Shown: positions 30,850 to 39,686, counted from the stretch's first letter. The stretch is DNA of 64,000 bases from Aureispira sp. CCB-E (GCF_031326345.1 NZ_CP133671.1:6541001-6605000), one strand, 5' to 3'. Notes: generated by a model from the letters alone, not told the origin. Numbers and translations: made by a program.

Positions 30850-33085
30850 GTTCGAGTTGATTTTTTATAAGTTGATAATAATAACCTTTGTTAGAAATCA
30901 ATGTTTCGTGTGTGCCTACTTCTTGGATACTGCCTTGATCCAAGACAACAATCTGATCGGCATTTTTTACCGTACTCAATCGATGAGCAATGACAACCAC
31001 TGTTTTTCCTTGACAAAAGGCATTCAGGTTATCAATAATAATGCGCTCATTATTAGCATCTAAAGCACTTGTCGCTTCGTCAAAAAACAAAAATTCAGGA
31101 TTTTTATAAATTGCCCTAGCAATCAATAGCCGCTGCCGCTGTCCACCGCTCAAAGTACGCCCAGTAGATCCAGCAGGACCAACCATAGAATTAAATCCTG
31201 AGGGCAAACTATTGATGAGTTCTTCAATATTTGCTAATTGGACAGCTTTGAGTAATTGCTCTGTGTCTACCATTTCGTTTGGAGCAGATTCGGTAATATT
31301 GTTGGTAATATTATCTGAAAAAATATAGCCATCTTGCAAAACCGTCCCACACAACGAACGCCAACTTTGCGTATCAATATGATTGAGATTCGTAGAGCCA
31401 ATTTTAACCGCTCCTTCGGTTGGTAAATATAATTTTAAGAGTAATTTGATAAGTGTCGTTTTTCCTCCTCCACTTGTTCCAACGATAGCCGTTGTTTTGC
31501 CTTTGGGTATCTTGAGATTGATATTTTTTAATACAAAATCATTAGCACTACCACTGTAAGAAAAATTAAGATTTTCAACAATAATATCTTCTGATTTTTG
31601 GGGCAACGTCAATAAGTTGGGAGCATTCAAAACAGCTTCTTCTGGGCTAACAAACTCAATTTCTTCAAAGCGCTCTACACTCAGTCGAGCATCTTGCACA
31701 AGCCTAAAAAAACCGATTAGACTTAGCAAAGGAGTATTTACTTGCCCAACGATATATTGTATGGCTAACATTGTCCCTAAGGTAATTTTACCTTCAATAA
31801 CCAATAAAGCTGCTGTAAACGTAATCGCAATATTTTTTAGTTGATTAATAATGTCGCCTCCTATCGATTGAAACAAACCTAGTTTTAAAGTAGAAACGGC
31901 ATTCTTATAATATTGGACCCTATTTTTTTCCCAACTCCATATATGCCGATTTTCAGAGGCATTGACCTTGACCTCTTGTATGCCATTTACTGTTTGAATT
32001 AAGGTTGAGTTGATGCTAGAAGACGCATCAAAACGTTTAAAATCTAGTTCTTCTCGCCGCTTCATAAAAAACCATACCCAAGCTGTATAGGCTATAATTC
32101 CTACTGTAAAAATCCCTAGAATTATCAAGCTGTAATAGGCTAAAATAAATAGAAAGACAAAGGCATTAACATAAGAAAAAATTTGCCCTGGGGCAGCATT
32201 CAAAAAATTTTCGAGGCGATTGGACTCATTGATTCGTTGCAAAATATCTCCTGGTGTCTTGCCATCAAAAAACGCTACCGACTTTTTTAATAATTTGGTT
32301 AAGTAATCTGACGTAATTAACATACTGGTTCGAGCACCAATATACAGCAACAGCCAACTCCTGACGATATTTAGAAAAGAGGCACTCAGAAAAAGAACCA
32401 ACTGTGCCAACAATAAAATGTATACAAATTGCAAATCACCATAATTGATTCCTTTATCAACCAAGGCTTGAGTGACAAAAGGAATAATTAATTGTACAAC
32501 CATTCCGACTAGAACTCCAATAAAAACTTGTACAATGTATTTTTTGTGTGCCGATAAATAGGGCAATATGATAGCTAATCCTGTAGCGGGTTCGTCCTCT
32601 TCTTGTTGATAAAAACTTGCGGTGGGTTCCAACAAAATTGTCATCCCTCCTTCGCTACCATCTGCTCGACTACTATTTTGCCATGCTTTGATGAATTCTT
32701 TTTTCTTATATACAATACGACCATAAACAGGATCTGCAACGTATACTTTATCTTTTTTTATTTTATAAACGATGACAAAATGCCGGTCTCGCCAATATAC
32801 AATACAAGGCAAAGGTGCTTCTACTGCTAGCGTTTCATAATCAATCAAAGCAGGTATAATATGAAAGCCCAAGCGTTCACCAGCTGCAATCAAATTTTTG
32901 GCAGAGACACCGTTCGGACCAATCTTGCATTGGTACCGCAAATACTCCATGCTAAAGTTTTTTCCATAAAACTTCGCCAACATTCTCAAGCAGGTCGGAC
33001 CACAATCAAATCGGTCGGTCTGCTTAAATACAGGAAATTGTTGTGCATAAAAAAGCGATTTGATTTTATTTTTTATACCGAGCAT
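30839..33085 (-). CDS. C39-peptidase-containing ABC exporter for the peptides
   Basis: 748 aa. Residues 15-140 form a C39 cysteine protease domain with DCGPTC (Cys28), RDRHFV (His102) and ADPVYG (Asp118). A six-helix membrane domain spans about 170-450, and the ATPase domain has Walker A GTSGGGKTT, signature LSGGQRQR and Walker B FLFFDEATSALD. Such proteins cut leader peptides and export the core across the inner membrane. The precursors here lack a classical GG site, so the cut may be after the Gly of VLG. A precursor gene lies 225 nt upstream. Confidence 0.95.
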   Translation of the reverse strand: MLGIKNKIKSLFYAQQFPVFKQTDRFDCGPTCLRMLAKFYGKNFSMEYLRYQCKIGPNGVSAKNLIAAGERLGFHIIPALIDYETLAVEAPLPCIVYWRDRHFVIVYKIKKDKVYVADPVYGRIVYKKKEFIKAWQNSSRADGSEGGMTILLEPTASFYQQEEDEPATGLAIILPYLSAHKKYIVQVFIGVLVGMVVQLIIPFVTQALVDKGINYGDLQFVYILLLAQLVLFLSASFLNIVRSWLLLYIGARTSMLITSDYLTKLLKKSVAFFDGKTPGDILQRINESNRLENFLNAAPGQIFSYVNAFVFLFILAYYSLIILGIFTVGIIAYTAWVWFFMKRREELDFKRFDASSSINSTLIQTVNGIQEVKVNASENRHIWSWEKNRVQYYKNAVSTLKLGLFQSIGGDIINQLKNIAITFTAALLVIEGKITLGTMLAIQYIVGQVNTPLLSLIGFFRLVQDARLSVERFEEIEFVSPEEAVLNAPNLLTLPQKSEDIIVENLNFSYSGSANDFVLKNINLKIPKGKTTAIVGTSGGGKTTLIKLLLKLYLPTEGAVKIGSTNLNHIDTQSWRSLCGTVLQDGYIFSDNITNNITESAPNEMVDTEQLLKAVQLANIEELINSLPSGFNSMVGPAGSTGRTLSGGQRQRLLIARAIYKNPEFLFFDEATSALDANNERIIIDNLNAFCQGKTVVVIAHRLSTVKNADQIVVLDQGSIQEVGTHETLISNKGYYYQLIKNQLELGN

Positions 33086-33171
33086 AAAGTATTGGAATCT
33101 GTTTAATTTAGGGGACTTTGTATTCGTTTTAATCTAGTAAACAAGGACAATAACGCACATAGTATCTATTA

Positions 33172-33209
33172 GTAATCCGCTCTTTTGCTAAAAGCAAAAA
33201 GCGGATTAC
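33172..33209 (-). promoter_or_regulatory. Stem-loop between precursor 1 and exporter genes
   Basis: GTAATCCGCT and AGCGGATTAC form a perfect 10-bp stem enclosing a smaller TTGCTTTTAGCAA hairpin. On the coding strand no strong T run follows, so it may be an RNA-stabilising or partial-attenuation hairpin rather than a full terminator. Confidence 0.55.
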
Positions 33210-33309
33210 CAGTAAAATTAAGACATATGACAGGTCGATTTTTTTATAGCAGAAGAACGATTCTACTCTCTTCTGTTAACTTAAAAAGCCCCATCATAAA
33301 AGAAGATTA

Positions 33310-33492
33310 TTACACAAGATTCTGTTGAAAAATATCTCCACCTCTGTCACCGCCATTGTTATTATCAATGTCGTCATCATGACAATCACCTAGTACTTGA
33401 CCCAACAATTGATCGACTTTCGATTCTGTTGTTTCATCAGCTTGATTCGTCAATTTTTTTGCTTTGAAATCTTCTAATTTTAATCGTTTCAT
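33310..33492 (-). CDS. RiPP precursor peptide 1
   Basis: 60 aa. The leader begins MKRLKLEDFKAKKL and ends LLGQVLGDCHD, as in the five other intact precursors of this locus. The core after DCHD is acidic and Asn/Gly-rich (DDIDNNNGGDRGGDIFQQ). Asp residues could be partners for ATP-grasp macrocyclisation, but the core has no Ser or Thr and no Lys, so the bond acceptor is unclear and this peptide may be handled differently. It sits alone, just upstream of the exporter genes, behind its own candidate promoter. Confidence 0.75.
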   Translation of the reverse strand: MKRLKLEDFKAKKLTNQADETTESKVDQLLGQVLGDCHDDDIDNNNGGDRGGDIFQQNLV

Positions 33493-33541
33493 TTTTTAAT
33501 TCTAATTTTAATTGTGATATAAATTTTTATGCACGAGTTAT

Positions 33542-33572
33542 TAAAGATATTGTTCAGATGCTTTAGATTAAA
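33542..33572 (-). promoter_or_regulatory. Candidate promoter of precursor 1
   Basis: Reading the minus strand: TTTA (33572-33569), 19 nt, TATCTTTA (33549-33542), close to the Bacteroidota TTTG/TAnnTTTG consensus and about 50 nt before the precursor start. The -33 box has one mismatch. Confidence 0.45.
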
Positions 33573-33862
33573 AATTATCTCAACATCACATCTTTATTAC
33601 TCATATTAATCAAATATATCATCTAAAGAAAAATAGAAAAAAAACATTATTTGGGCATTCTCAAAAATTACTGGCATATTTTCGAGCATTAAAAACTGAT
33701 AACAAACACATTAAACAATTAAAAACTTTTTTAAAACTACTATTTTCACTTTGAATCATGATTTCTATTTTTGTAGAAAACCAATGCATCTCCTCCATTT
33801 TTTTTCTTTTTCATTGACAAATCATCAAAACTCCCCCTACCCCTAGAGCGCATTTAAAATGA

Positions 33863-35134
33863 CTACATTAGCTTGGTAAATGCTCCTTCTAAAGCCATTA
33901 CATATTGAGGTTTTCGTAAGCCCACCAAGATATGATTCAGATGAAAATGATTGAGATAAGCATCACAAGCTGTCAAAACACTATTGGATTTTAGTGGAAT
34001 GTCCTCTTGTTTAAGAAATGCCTTGGTTTTAGTCGTTTGATTCTTGTGTGCATAACACGTTGCGTGATCTTTGACAGTCTGAACAACATCCTCAATTAGA
34101 CTGGTTTCTTCTTCATAAATTAACTGTAAAAAAGGAAGCAAGTGCTTTTGAAAAAAAGTTTCAACAGCCTCTGCTGCATAAAAATGAGTATAATGCTTTT
34201 TTAGCAAAACCATGGGTTCAAAATCATCACTACTGCTGTTCCCATTTGTTAGTGTTTTAATTCTCGATTCTACTTGTGTTAGCAAATCATTCAAGCAATT
34301 TTGAGCATCCTCTTCCTTCCAAGCTTCCAAGCTTTTTTCATGTGTTACCAACCTAAATTCCATTCCATTATCGTTCATATTCAGCGGACGATTGCCAATA
34401 GCTATCAATCCATTTTTATGAATTAAATCCAATAATGACTGCTGATCATAATTTTTTTGAAGAGCAGCTTGCTCTTTAAAATTAAATGGAAATTGAACCA
34501 CTTTGAAGTGATGATTTTCTTGGATAGATTTGACCATACTCAACAATTTCTCAAAATCAATAGATTCCTCTTTTGATGGGTCAAATAAAGCCCCCGAACT
34601 AATGCCATAATAACGAATTTTGCCCTCTGCTACTTTTTTTTCTAAGAACATAAAAGCTCGCTCTATAGCCTGATACAGATAAGCAGTAGAAGCAAGGTTT
34701 TTGCTTTGAAAAAGCCGCTCAGGGTTGTGCAACAAGTAAGCATCAAGATACTCTCTTCCAATCTTTTTTAAACTAGATTCTAATTGATAGGCTATAAAAT
34801 TCGGATCCAAAGAATAGGCAAAATCTGCTTCTATTTCGGCTTTCTCAATAGCTTTCTGATTCACATAATTGACAAAATCAGAACTTTGTAAGGTTTGTGG
34901 TGGAAAGTAACCTGCTTTAGAAATAATAAACAACTTACCTGCAAACTCAGGATATTTTTTCAAAAAATGACCAATAAGTTCCTCTGATTTGCCTTTCTGA
35001 TAATTTGTAGCCGTATCAATTAAATTATATCCAGCCTCTACAGCCGTTTTTATTGCTTGAAAATGAATCTCATTGTCTACATTCATTCTATAAGTCCCAA
35101 CACCTACAGATGAAATATCCTTTAAGTTAACCAT
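33863..35134 (-). CDS. Aldo/keto reductase
   Basis: 423 aa; the catalytic tetrad of the AKR superfamily is visible: Asp40 (LIDTA), Tyr45 (NYQKGKSE), Lys73 (IISKAG) and His136 (YLLHNPE). It should be an NAD(P)H-dependent carbonyl reductase, cytoplasmic. About 100 residues longer than the family core, with a helical C-terminal extension. It lies between the lipoprotein gene and precursor 1 in the RiPP locus, on the same strand, so it may tailor the peptide or an added group; an unrelated metabolic role cannot be excluded. Confidence 0.8.
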   Translation of the reverse strand: MVNLKDISSVGVGTYRMNVDNEIHFQAIKTAVEAGYNLIDTATNYQKGKSEELIGHFLKKYPEFAGKLFIISKAGYFPPQTLQSSDFVNYVNQKAIEKAEIEADFAYSLDPNFIAYQLESSLKKIGREYLDAYLLHNPERLFQSKNLASTAYLYQAIERAFMFLEKKVAEGKIRYYGISSGALFDPSKEESIDFEKLLSMVKSIQENHHFKVVQFPFNFKEQAALQKNYDQQSLLDLIHKNGLIAIGNRPLNMNDNGMEFRLVTHEKSLEAWKEEDAQNCLNDLLTQVESRIKTLTNGNSSSDDFEPMVLLKKHYTHFYAAEAVETFFQKHLLPFLQLIYEEETSLIEDVVQTVKDHATCYAHKNQTTKTKAFLKQEDIPLKSNSVLTACDAYLNHFHLNHILVGLRKPQYVMALEGAFTKLM

Positions 35135-35191
35135 TTGATACTTTATATTTTATTTACCAATAGACTAGTAATTCTGAATTGGAACACACTT

Positions 35192-35749
35192 TTACTGAAT
35201 CTCTTCTAACTCACGAAAGCTCCTTATAAATTTTCCTCTTTCCAAATAGAATAATCTAGCACTTGCAGTATCATTTATTGATAAATCAGCCAAAAACTTT
35301 TTTAAGTAAGATGTGATTGTATAACTTTTGTAATACGTTACATCTACACCAATAATAGGATACTCAAGGTTATAATATGCCTTCATTGGTCTACTGTCAT
35401 AATAATCTGCAACAGCATAAAATACAATGCCTTTGTCGTTCATGTATTGTTGCAATCTATCCAAACCATAGCAATATCGACTCGTGCAATGTGGACTCCA
35501 CAAATAAATTACCGTTCGTTCTTCTGTCTTAATACACTGCTGCAAATCTTTGCCATTTAAGACTAAAACTTTACAAGAATCAGAGTATTTAGCTTCACAG
35601 ATTCCTTCGCTGTCAGCAATGACTTTAAGCAAGTTTGGGTCACGCTTCATCGTTTTTTTGTACCCAGAGAAAAAACCTTGAATTTCGATGGAACAAGAAT
35701 AAGTAATAAACATTACAAGAATGATTAAAAAAATATTTTTTTTCATCAA
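35192..35749 (-). CDS. Thioredoxin-like lipoprotein of the RiPP locus
   Basis: 185 aa. Lipoprotein signal (MFITYSC, lipidated Cys19). A thioredoxin-like fold is suggested by the strand VIYLWSPHC, with Cys88 and Cys93 spaced CxxxxC instead of CxxC, followed by helix DRLQQYMNDKG and strand VFYAVADYY. It may act on disulfides of the exported Cys-containing peptides in the periplasm. Inference from position only; the unusual Cys spacing leaves catalysis uncertain. Confidence 0.5.
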   Translation of the reverse strand: MMKKNIFLIILVMFITYSCSIEIQGFFSGYKKTMKRDPNLLKVIADSEGICEAKYSDSCKVLVLNGKDLQQCIKTEERTVIYLWSPHCTSRYCYGLDRLQQYMNDKGIVFYAVADYYDSRPMKAYYNLEYPIIGVDVTYYKSYTITSYLKKFLADLSINDTASARLFYLERGKFIRSFRELEEIQ

Positions 35750-35839
35750 TTTTAATTTTTTGATAACTAGTTAATAATTAGTCATACTGCTACGTCGTAG
35801 TTTCAAATCATTTATCGACAACGAGTCTATCCCTACCTG

Positions 35840-36052
35840 TTATAAAATATTTGAAATAGGTTTTTGGAATGTTCCAACAGGATAGCATTTTGTATTGTGC
35901 ATCTTGCAATAAACCTTTTCCTTTAAATAAGGAATTTTAGCAGACGCATTTTGAGCAATAATTTTGCTCAAAAAGAAATTTACAGGCAATTCTGTTCTTA
36001 ATTCTGTTGGATAATAATAAGTCTTTTCCTCCTTAGGTTCTTTCACTTCCAT
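35840..36052 (-). CDS. 70-aa protein overlapping the ATP-grasp gene
   Basis: Begins inside the 3' end of the ATP-grasp gene (20-nt overlap), which implies translational coupling. No signal peptide; hydrophilic with a C-terminal CKMHNTKC element (two cysteines, one His) and PVGTFQKP. No family recognised. It may be an accessory factor of the ATP-grasp/SPASM pair. Confidence 0.5.
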   Translation of the reverse strand: MEVKEPKEEKTYYYPTELRTELPVNFFLSKIIAQNASAKIPYLKEKVYCKMHNTKCYPVGTFQKPISNIL

Positions 36053-37028
36053 AAACTAAATATTGAGCGATTTTTTGATTGATAAAATAATTGCCACTGC
36101 GAGAAACATTGCCATATTGCCCCCAGGGGTTCACTTCCAAAAAAACAGTTCGTCCGTCCTTGGTATGAATCAAATCCAAAGAACCAGAAACCAAATCTAA
36201 TTCATCCATAAATTGCCTCAACTGGTTCTCCAACGCTTCCGACAATTTGTACTTAGTTTCTCGAAATGCCCTATCTTTTGAACTGGTATCCCGAACATCA
36301 ACCCGCTCCGATCCCTTGGGCGTAAATATCGCAATAGGATAAAACTGACCATCCAAATAAAAAACCCGAATATCAAATGCAATATCTAAACGTTCTTGAA
36401 AAAGAGAAACCATAAAAGAATCGGGAATTTCCTCTAAAGCTGTTTGATCAATATTAGCTACATACATAGTCGCTGCACTTTCTCCATCCGATATACGCCT
36501 AGATTCTTTAATTGGCTTCGTAATCGCGCCATTGTTTTCTTTAAAAAACTCCAATAAGTCCGCTTTATTGGTTGTTACTAATGTATCTGGAATATCAATC
36601 CCAATAGATTTGGCAATTAGTAAGTTGTTTATTTTTTCTGGCTCGCTAATAATTCGATGACCAATTACCTGCTTTGCTTGTTTTTTTAACAACTCATAAA
36701 AACCTTCTTTTGCGTAGTAATGCTCTTCTTTTAAGTGATTATTGACTTGAGCGTCTATTTCCTTCCCTCACCCAACTTCTTTTGAAAAAATAGCGTAAGT
36801 ATCTTTTCGAAACCAAATAGAAGTAACTTCCTCGATACTAAATCTCTTATTGGAGTCGCTATAATTAGCTTGTACTTGATTTTTGTTAAATCGAAAAGAA
36901 GTTTTCGTTTGATAACCAAACCATTCTAAACCATTAATCCTTCTATAATCAACTTCATAAGTATGCGCCAACCAATCAATGACTTTATTAGTAGAAATAT
37001 CTTCCTCGCTAGATGCTATGATAATCAT
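36033..37028 (-). pseudogene. GwsG-like ATP-grasp peptide ligase interrupted by one in-frame TGA
   Basis: The N-terminal part (37028 back to 36771, 86 aa: STNKVIDWLAHTYEVDYRRI, then IWFRKDTYAIFSKEVG) and the C-terminal part (ATG at 36692, 219 aa) lie in the same frame, separated by a TGA at 36768-36770 and 25 sense codons with normal sequence (GKEIDAQVNNHLKEE...). Together they make about 332 residues, the size expected of GRASP-with-SPASM ATP-grasp maturases. ATP-grasp features: GAITKPIKESRR, FDIRVFYLDGQFYP and the Mg-binding FLEVNPWGQYG. The family makes ester or amide links between Asp/Glu and Ser/Thr/Lys side chains. The gene may be dead, expressed as two pieces, read through, or carry a sequencing error. 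Confidence 0.8.
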
Positions 37029-37049
37029 TAATAATTAAGTTTAAGATGA

Positions 37050-37072
37050 CGGATAAAGACGTGCTTTATCCG
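37050..37072 (-). promoter_or_regulatory. Stem-loop between precursor 2 and the ATP-grasp gene
   Basis: Perfect 9-bp stem CGGATAAAG / CTTTATCCG with a 5-nt loop, in the gap between a precursor gene (ending 37156) and gwsG-like start (37028). No long T run follows on the coding strand; it may dampen read-through so that the precursor is made in excess. Confidence 0.5.
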
Positions 37073-37155
37073 CCTTTGCTGATGCAAAATTAAGAGCGCA
37101 TCCAACATTCAAACTAAGCACTATTTGTTATTTTGAATACGCTCCAAGTTAACTT

Positions 37156-37341
37156 CTATTGTATAATACCATCGCCGCCATTGGCAGAACGTTCATCACA
37201 AGACAAACCAACTCCACACCAATCGCAACCACTTATATCATGACAATCTCCCAAGACCTGTCCTAACAAGTGATTCGCTTTGGTCTCTTTTTCATCTTTT
37301 AAGTTCTTCAACTTAAAATCATCTAATTTTAATCGTTGCAT
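37156..37341 (-). CDS. RiPP precursor peptide 2
   Basis: 61 aa with the shared leader (MQRLKLDDFKLKNL ... LLGQVLGDCHD). The core ISGCDWCGVGLSCDERSANG has three cysteines and shares the layout CDxC...CDERS with precursor 4. Acidic residues and Ser are present for ATP-grasp cross-linking. It lies directly upstream of the gwsG-like gene and 80 nt after precursor 3. Confidence 0.8.
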   Translation of the reverse strand: MQRLKLDDFKLKNLKDEKETKANHLLGQVLGDCHDISGCDWCGVGLSCDERSANGGDGIIQ

Positions 37342-37421
37342 TTTTTGAATTTTTAATTGAACATTGATTTTAATAAATAGGTCAAGAGTTAATGGTGTTC
37401 TAACAAATAACTAGCACTCGA

Positions 37422-37598
37422 CTATGCTTCTTCATTACCCGCAGGAATATCCAAACCATAAAGAGGATTTCCAACAGGAATACATCTAGGTCCATCATGG
37501 CAATCGCCCAAGACTTGCCCCAATAACTTATGAGCATGCTTTCCTTCTTCATCTTTCAAGTTTTTTAACTTGAAATCATTTAATTTTAATCGTTGCAT
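37422..37598 (-). CDS. RiPP precursor peptide 3
   Basis: 58 aa, start ATG at 37598-37596 and stop TAG at 37424-37422. The shared leader begins MQRLKLNDFKLKNL and ends LLGQVLGDCHD; the core is GPRCIPVGNPLYGLDIPAGN EEA, with one Cys, several Pro and a Glu-Glu tail. It lies 49 nt downstream of the SPASM gene and just before precursor 2. The upstream sequence TTTATAAATC recurs before precursor 5, hinting at a shared 5' signal. Confidence 0.8.
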   Translation of the reverse strand: MQRLKLNDFKLKNLKDEEGKHAHKLLGQVLGDCHDGPRCIPVGNPLYGLDIPAGNEEA

Positions 37599-37647
37599 AA
37601 TTTTAGATTTATAAAGATTTAAACAATACTATTCCTAACTCCTTATA

Positions 37648-38643
37648 TTAAAGCGTACAATACTCCACTTTTCGATAGCTTCCCTGTTGAAACTCTACAT
37701 CCGAATTGCTAACACAACAGTAACGAAACGAGCATTCACAACACCTTTCAATCTTGTCATTGGTCACAAACCATTTTTCCTGAAAATCAGGACGATTGAC
37801 AACTTCCTTTAAAGTTACTTCTGTTATATTCCCCCAACTTTTGGCATGGCTCAAATAATTTTTAATATTGCCCTCTGCATCTACACAGACTTTTCTATTC
37901 AAGCCTACATTGTGTCGCTGAGCTTCCATAAAAACATAAGAATTAACCGTCAATCGGTCAGGGGTGATAATCTCTGAAGGATCTAATCGAATATCTTTTT
38001 GTAGTAATAATATTGTAACTTTTCCATCTTTTGACTCCCAGCAATCATTTTTTGGGCTTCCATATATTCTCAACAATCCAACTCGTTTGTACCTCCCCAT
38101 TAATTCTAACAAGACCTCTTTATCTAAACTTGGACGATACGGCATTATCCAATCAACTAGTTTAATTCTAGTCGTTTCAAAAGCTAGCATCAACTTTTCT
38201 ATTGTTGACCATTCAAAGTCAGCTTCTAACCGTACTTGAATGGCATCGCAACCCAAGTTTTGAAATTGCTCGACTAAATTTTCAAAATCAAATTGGCTAG
38301 TTGCATTGAGTTGAATGATTCCATTTGTAATCACAGCAGGAGCCATCCATTCCAAGTCTAATTCAGGAAAACTTTCGGGATTACTGGTGTAAAAGCCTAG
38401 AGACTCTTCTATAAATTGTTCTAAAAAGTTTTTAAGCTCTTCTTCTGAAACCTCTAACAAAATACGCTCTATTTCAGACAAACTATTCGTTTTGCAAAGA
38501 CGCAACAATTCATAATGATCGCCTGATATAGGATATAATTGCTCTTTTTCTATATCGTAAATTAGACTGCTATCTTTCCCTTTTACAGGAATGCAAGACG
38601 AATGAAGTTTAAACCATGTTTCTTTTTTATTAATATCCATCAT
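37648..38643 (-). CDS. GwsS-like SPASM-domain peptide maturase
   Basis: 331 aa. The C-terminal region fits the SPASM domain of GRASP-with-SPASM systems: RKVCVDAEGNIKN (Cys253), SWGNITEVTL, FQEKWFVTNDKIERC and CSFRYCC (Cys301, 302, 304, 309, 310), final Cys329. No CxxxCxxC radical-SAM motif is seen in the N-terminal two thirds, so it is probably not a classical radical-SAM enzyme, as far as I recall true for this family. It is expected to work with the ATP-grasp ligase on the precursors. A TIR element ends 54 bp upstream of its start. Confidence 0.75.
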   Translation of the reverse strand: MMDINKKETWFKLHSSCIPVKGKDSSLIYDIEKEQLYPISGDHYELLRLCKTNSLSEIERILLEVSEEELKNFLEQFIEESLGFYTSNPESFPELDLEWMAPAVITNGIIQLNATSQFDFENLVEQFQNLGCDAIQVRLEADFEWSTIEKLMLAFETTRIKLVDWIMPYRPSLDKEVLLELMGRYKRVGLLRIYGSPKNDCWESKDGKVTILLLQKDIRLDPSEIITPDRLTVNSYVFMEAQRHNVGLNRKVCVDAEGNIKNYLSHAKSWGNITEVTLKEVVNRPDFQEKWFVTNDKIERCCECSFRYCCVSNSDVEFQQGSYRKVEYCTL

Positions 38644-38697
38644 AATAATGCTACTCTGTGTATTTTGTGTTTTTTATCAAAAACAAGCAACTAACAT

Positions 38698-38892
38698 TAC
38701 TCCGTTAAAAAATCGTATTAGTTTATTGCATGAGTGCTTCGCAGTTGATTATCAGCAAGATGCACTCTTGTTGACTTTTATACTAAAAGACTGATAATCA
38801 AACTAATGCAAGATGCTTTTTTACGTTTTTCGTAGGAAAACTAAAAAACTAAGCTTGCGCCCTCATGACCAGAGGGAATAATCAACGGAGTA
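38698..38892. repeat. MITE-like element, copy C
   Basis: 195 bp with 9-bp inverted ends TACTCCGTT / AACGGAGTA. Inside, TGATTATCAG and CTGATAATCA form a further 10-bp inverted pair around GCACTCTTGTTGAC. Ends differ from copies A and B (CTCC for GTTC) but match copy D. No coding capacity. Confidence 0.7.
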
Positions 38893-38978
38893 TTAAACTA
38901 AATGATAAGCGTTTTATAATTGTAGGCAATACCTATCTATCCAGTATCCAATTCTATTTATGGAACAACATTTACAAT

Positions 38979-39167
38979 TCACATAACAATATCATCCTCA
39001 AATATTCTATAAGGCTTATTAAGTTCAGATGATCCAAACAGTGTCCACAAAACCCTATCATCCTGACAGCACCACTCTACGTGTAACCAATAACCAGCGG
39101 TTCTAACGATAAACGGAATTATATTTAATTTTACCATAAGTCTGCATTTATAGGACATACGAGTCAA
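38979..39167 (-). CDS. Possible 62-aa protein or relic
   Basis: A short frame whose product is rich in Trp and Cys (GYWLHVEWCCQDDRVLW), with base composition slightly above the surrounding AT-rich gap. No known family and no clear start signal. It could be a remnant gene between the precursors and the SPASM gene. Weak. Confidence 0.2.
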   Translation of the reverse strand: MTRMSYKCRLMVKLNIIPFIVRTAGYWLHVEWCCQDDRVLWTLFGSSELNKPYRIFEDDIVM

Positions 39168-39494
39168 AATAGAGTGCTAAAATCGCAAAAAAAAGACCTG
39201 AAAAATCCCTAAAACAAGGGCTTTTAGAGCATTTTTTAGACATTATTTTGGGATGTTAAATTTTATAGTTTCCTTTTGAAACTTCGCAAGTATCGATAGG
39301 CACTGATTTATGAATTAAATAAATATAATTTCAAATGTCGTTAGTTTCGCTAACCAATAACCAAGCATATTAATGTTTCATTTAAGGGATTATAAAAACT
39401 ATTGAGTTCATTTATTCTGTAACAAATTGCAATTACGCCATATAGAAGTCCTTGAGTCGAGCTTCACCTTACCCAACCCAAAGACTTCATTTAC

Positions 39495-39686
39495 TTAAAG
39501 AATAGCACTTGGCTTTCCTCCTCCTCCAGAACGCTCATCACAACCTAAAGCATCTCCGTAACAGAAATCGCATTGAGGCTCGTCATGGCAATCTCCCAAG
39601 ACCTGTCCCAACAGTTTTTCTGCCCTCTTCTCATCAACTGCATTCAAGTTTTTCAACTTAAAGTCATTTAATTTTAATCGTTGCAT
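39495..39686 (-). CDS. RiPP precursor peptide 4
   Basis: 63 aa. Shared leader (MQRLKLNDFKLKNL ... LLGQVLGDCHD). The core EPQCDFCYGDALGCDERSGG has three cysteines in the pattern CDxC-x6-CDERS, close to precursor 2 (CDWCGVGLSCDERS), followed by a Gly-rich tail. The two probably give related products. It lies 57 nt downstream of precursor 5. Confidence 0.8.
   Translation of the reverse strand: MQRLKLNDFKLKNLNAVDEKRAEKLLGQVLGDCHDEPQCDFCYGDALGCDERSGGGGKPSAIL

Noticed and set aside
33349..33366. GG pairs in the core of precursor 1 as a possible C39 cleavage site
   Set aside because: They lie in the variable core and are absent from the other precursors, so they cannot be the common site.
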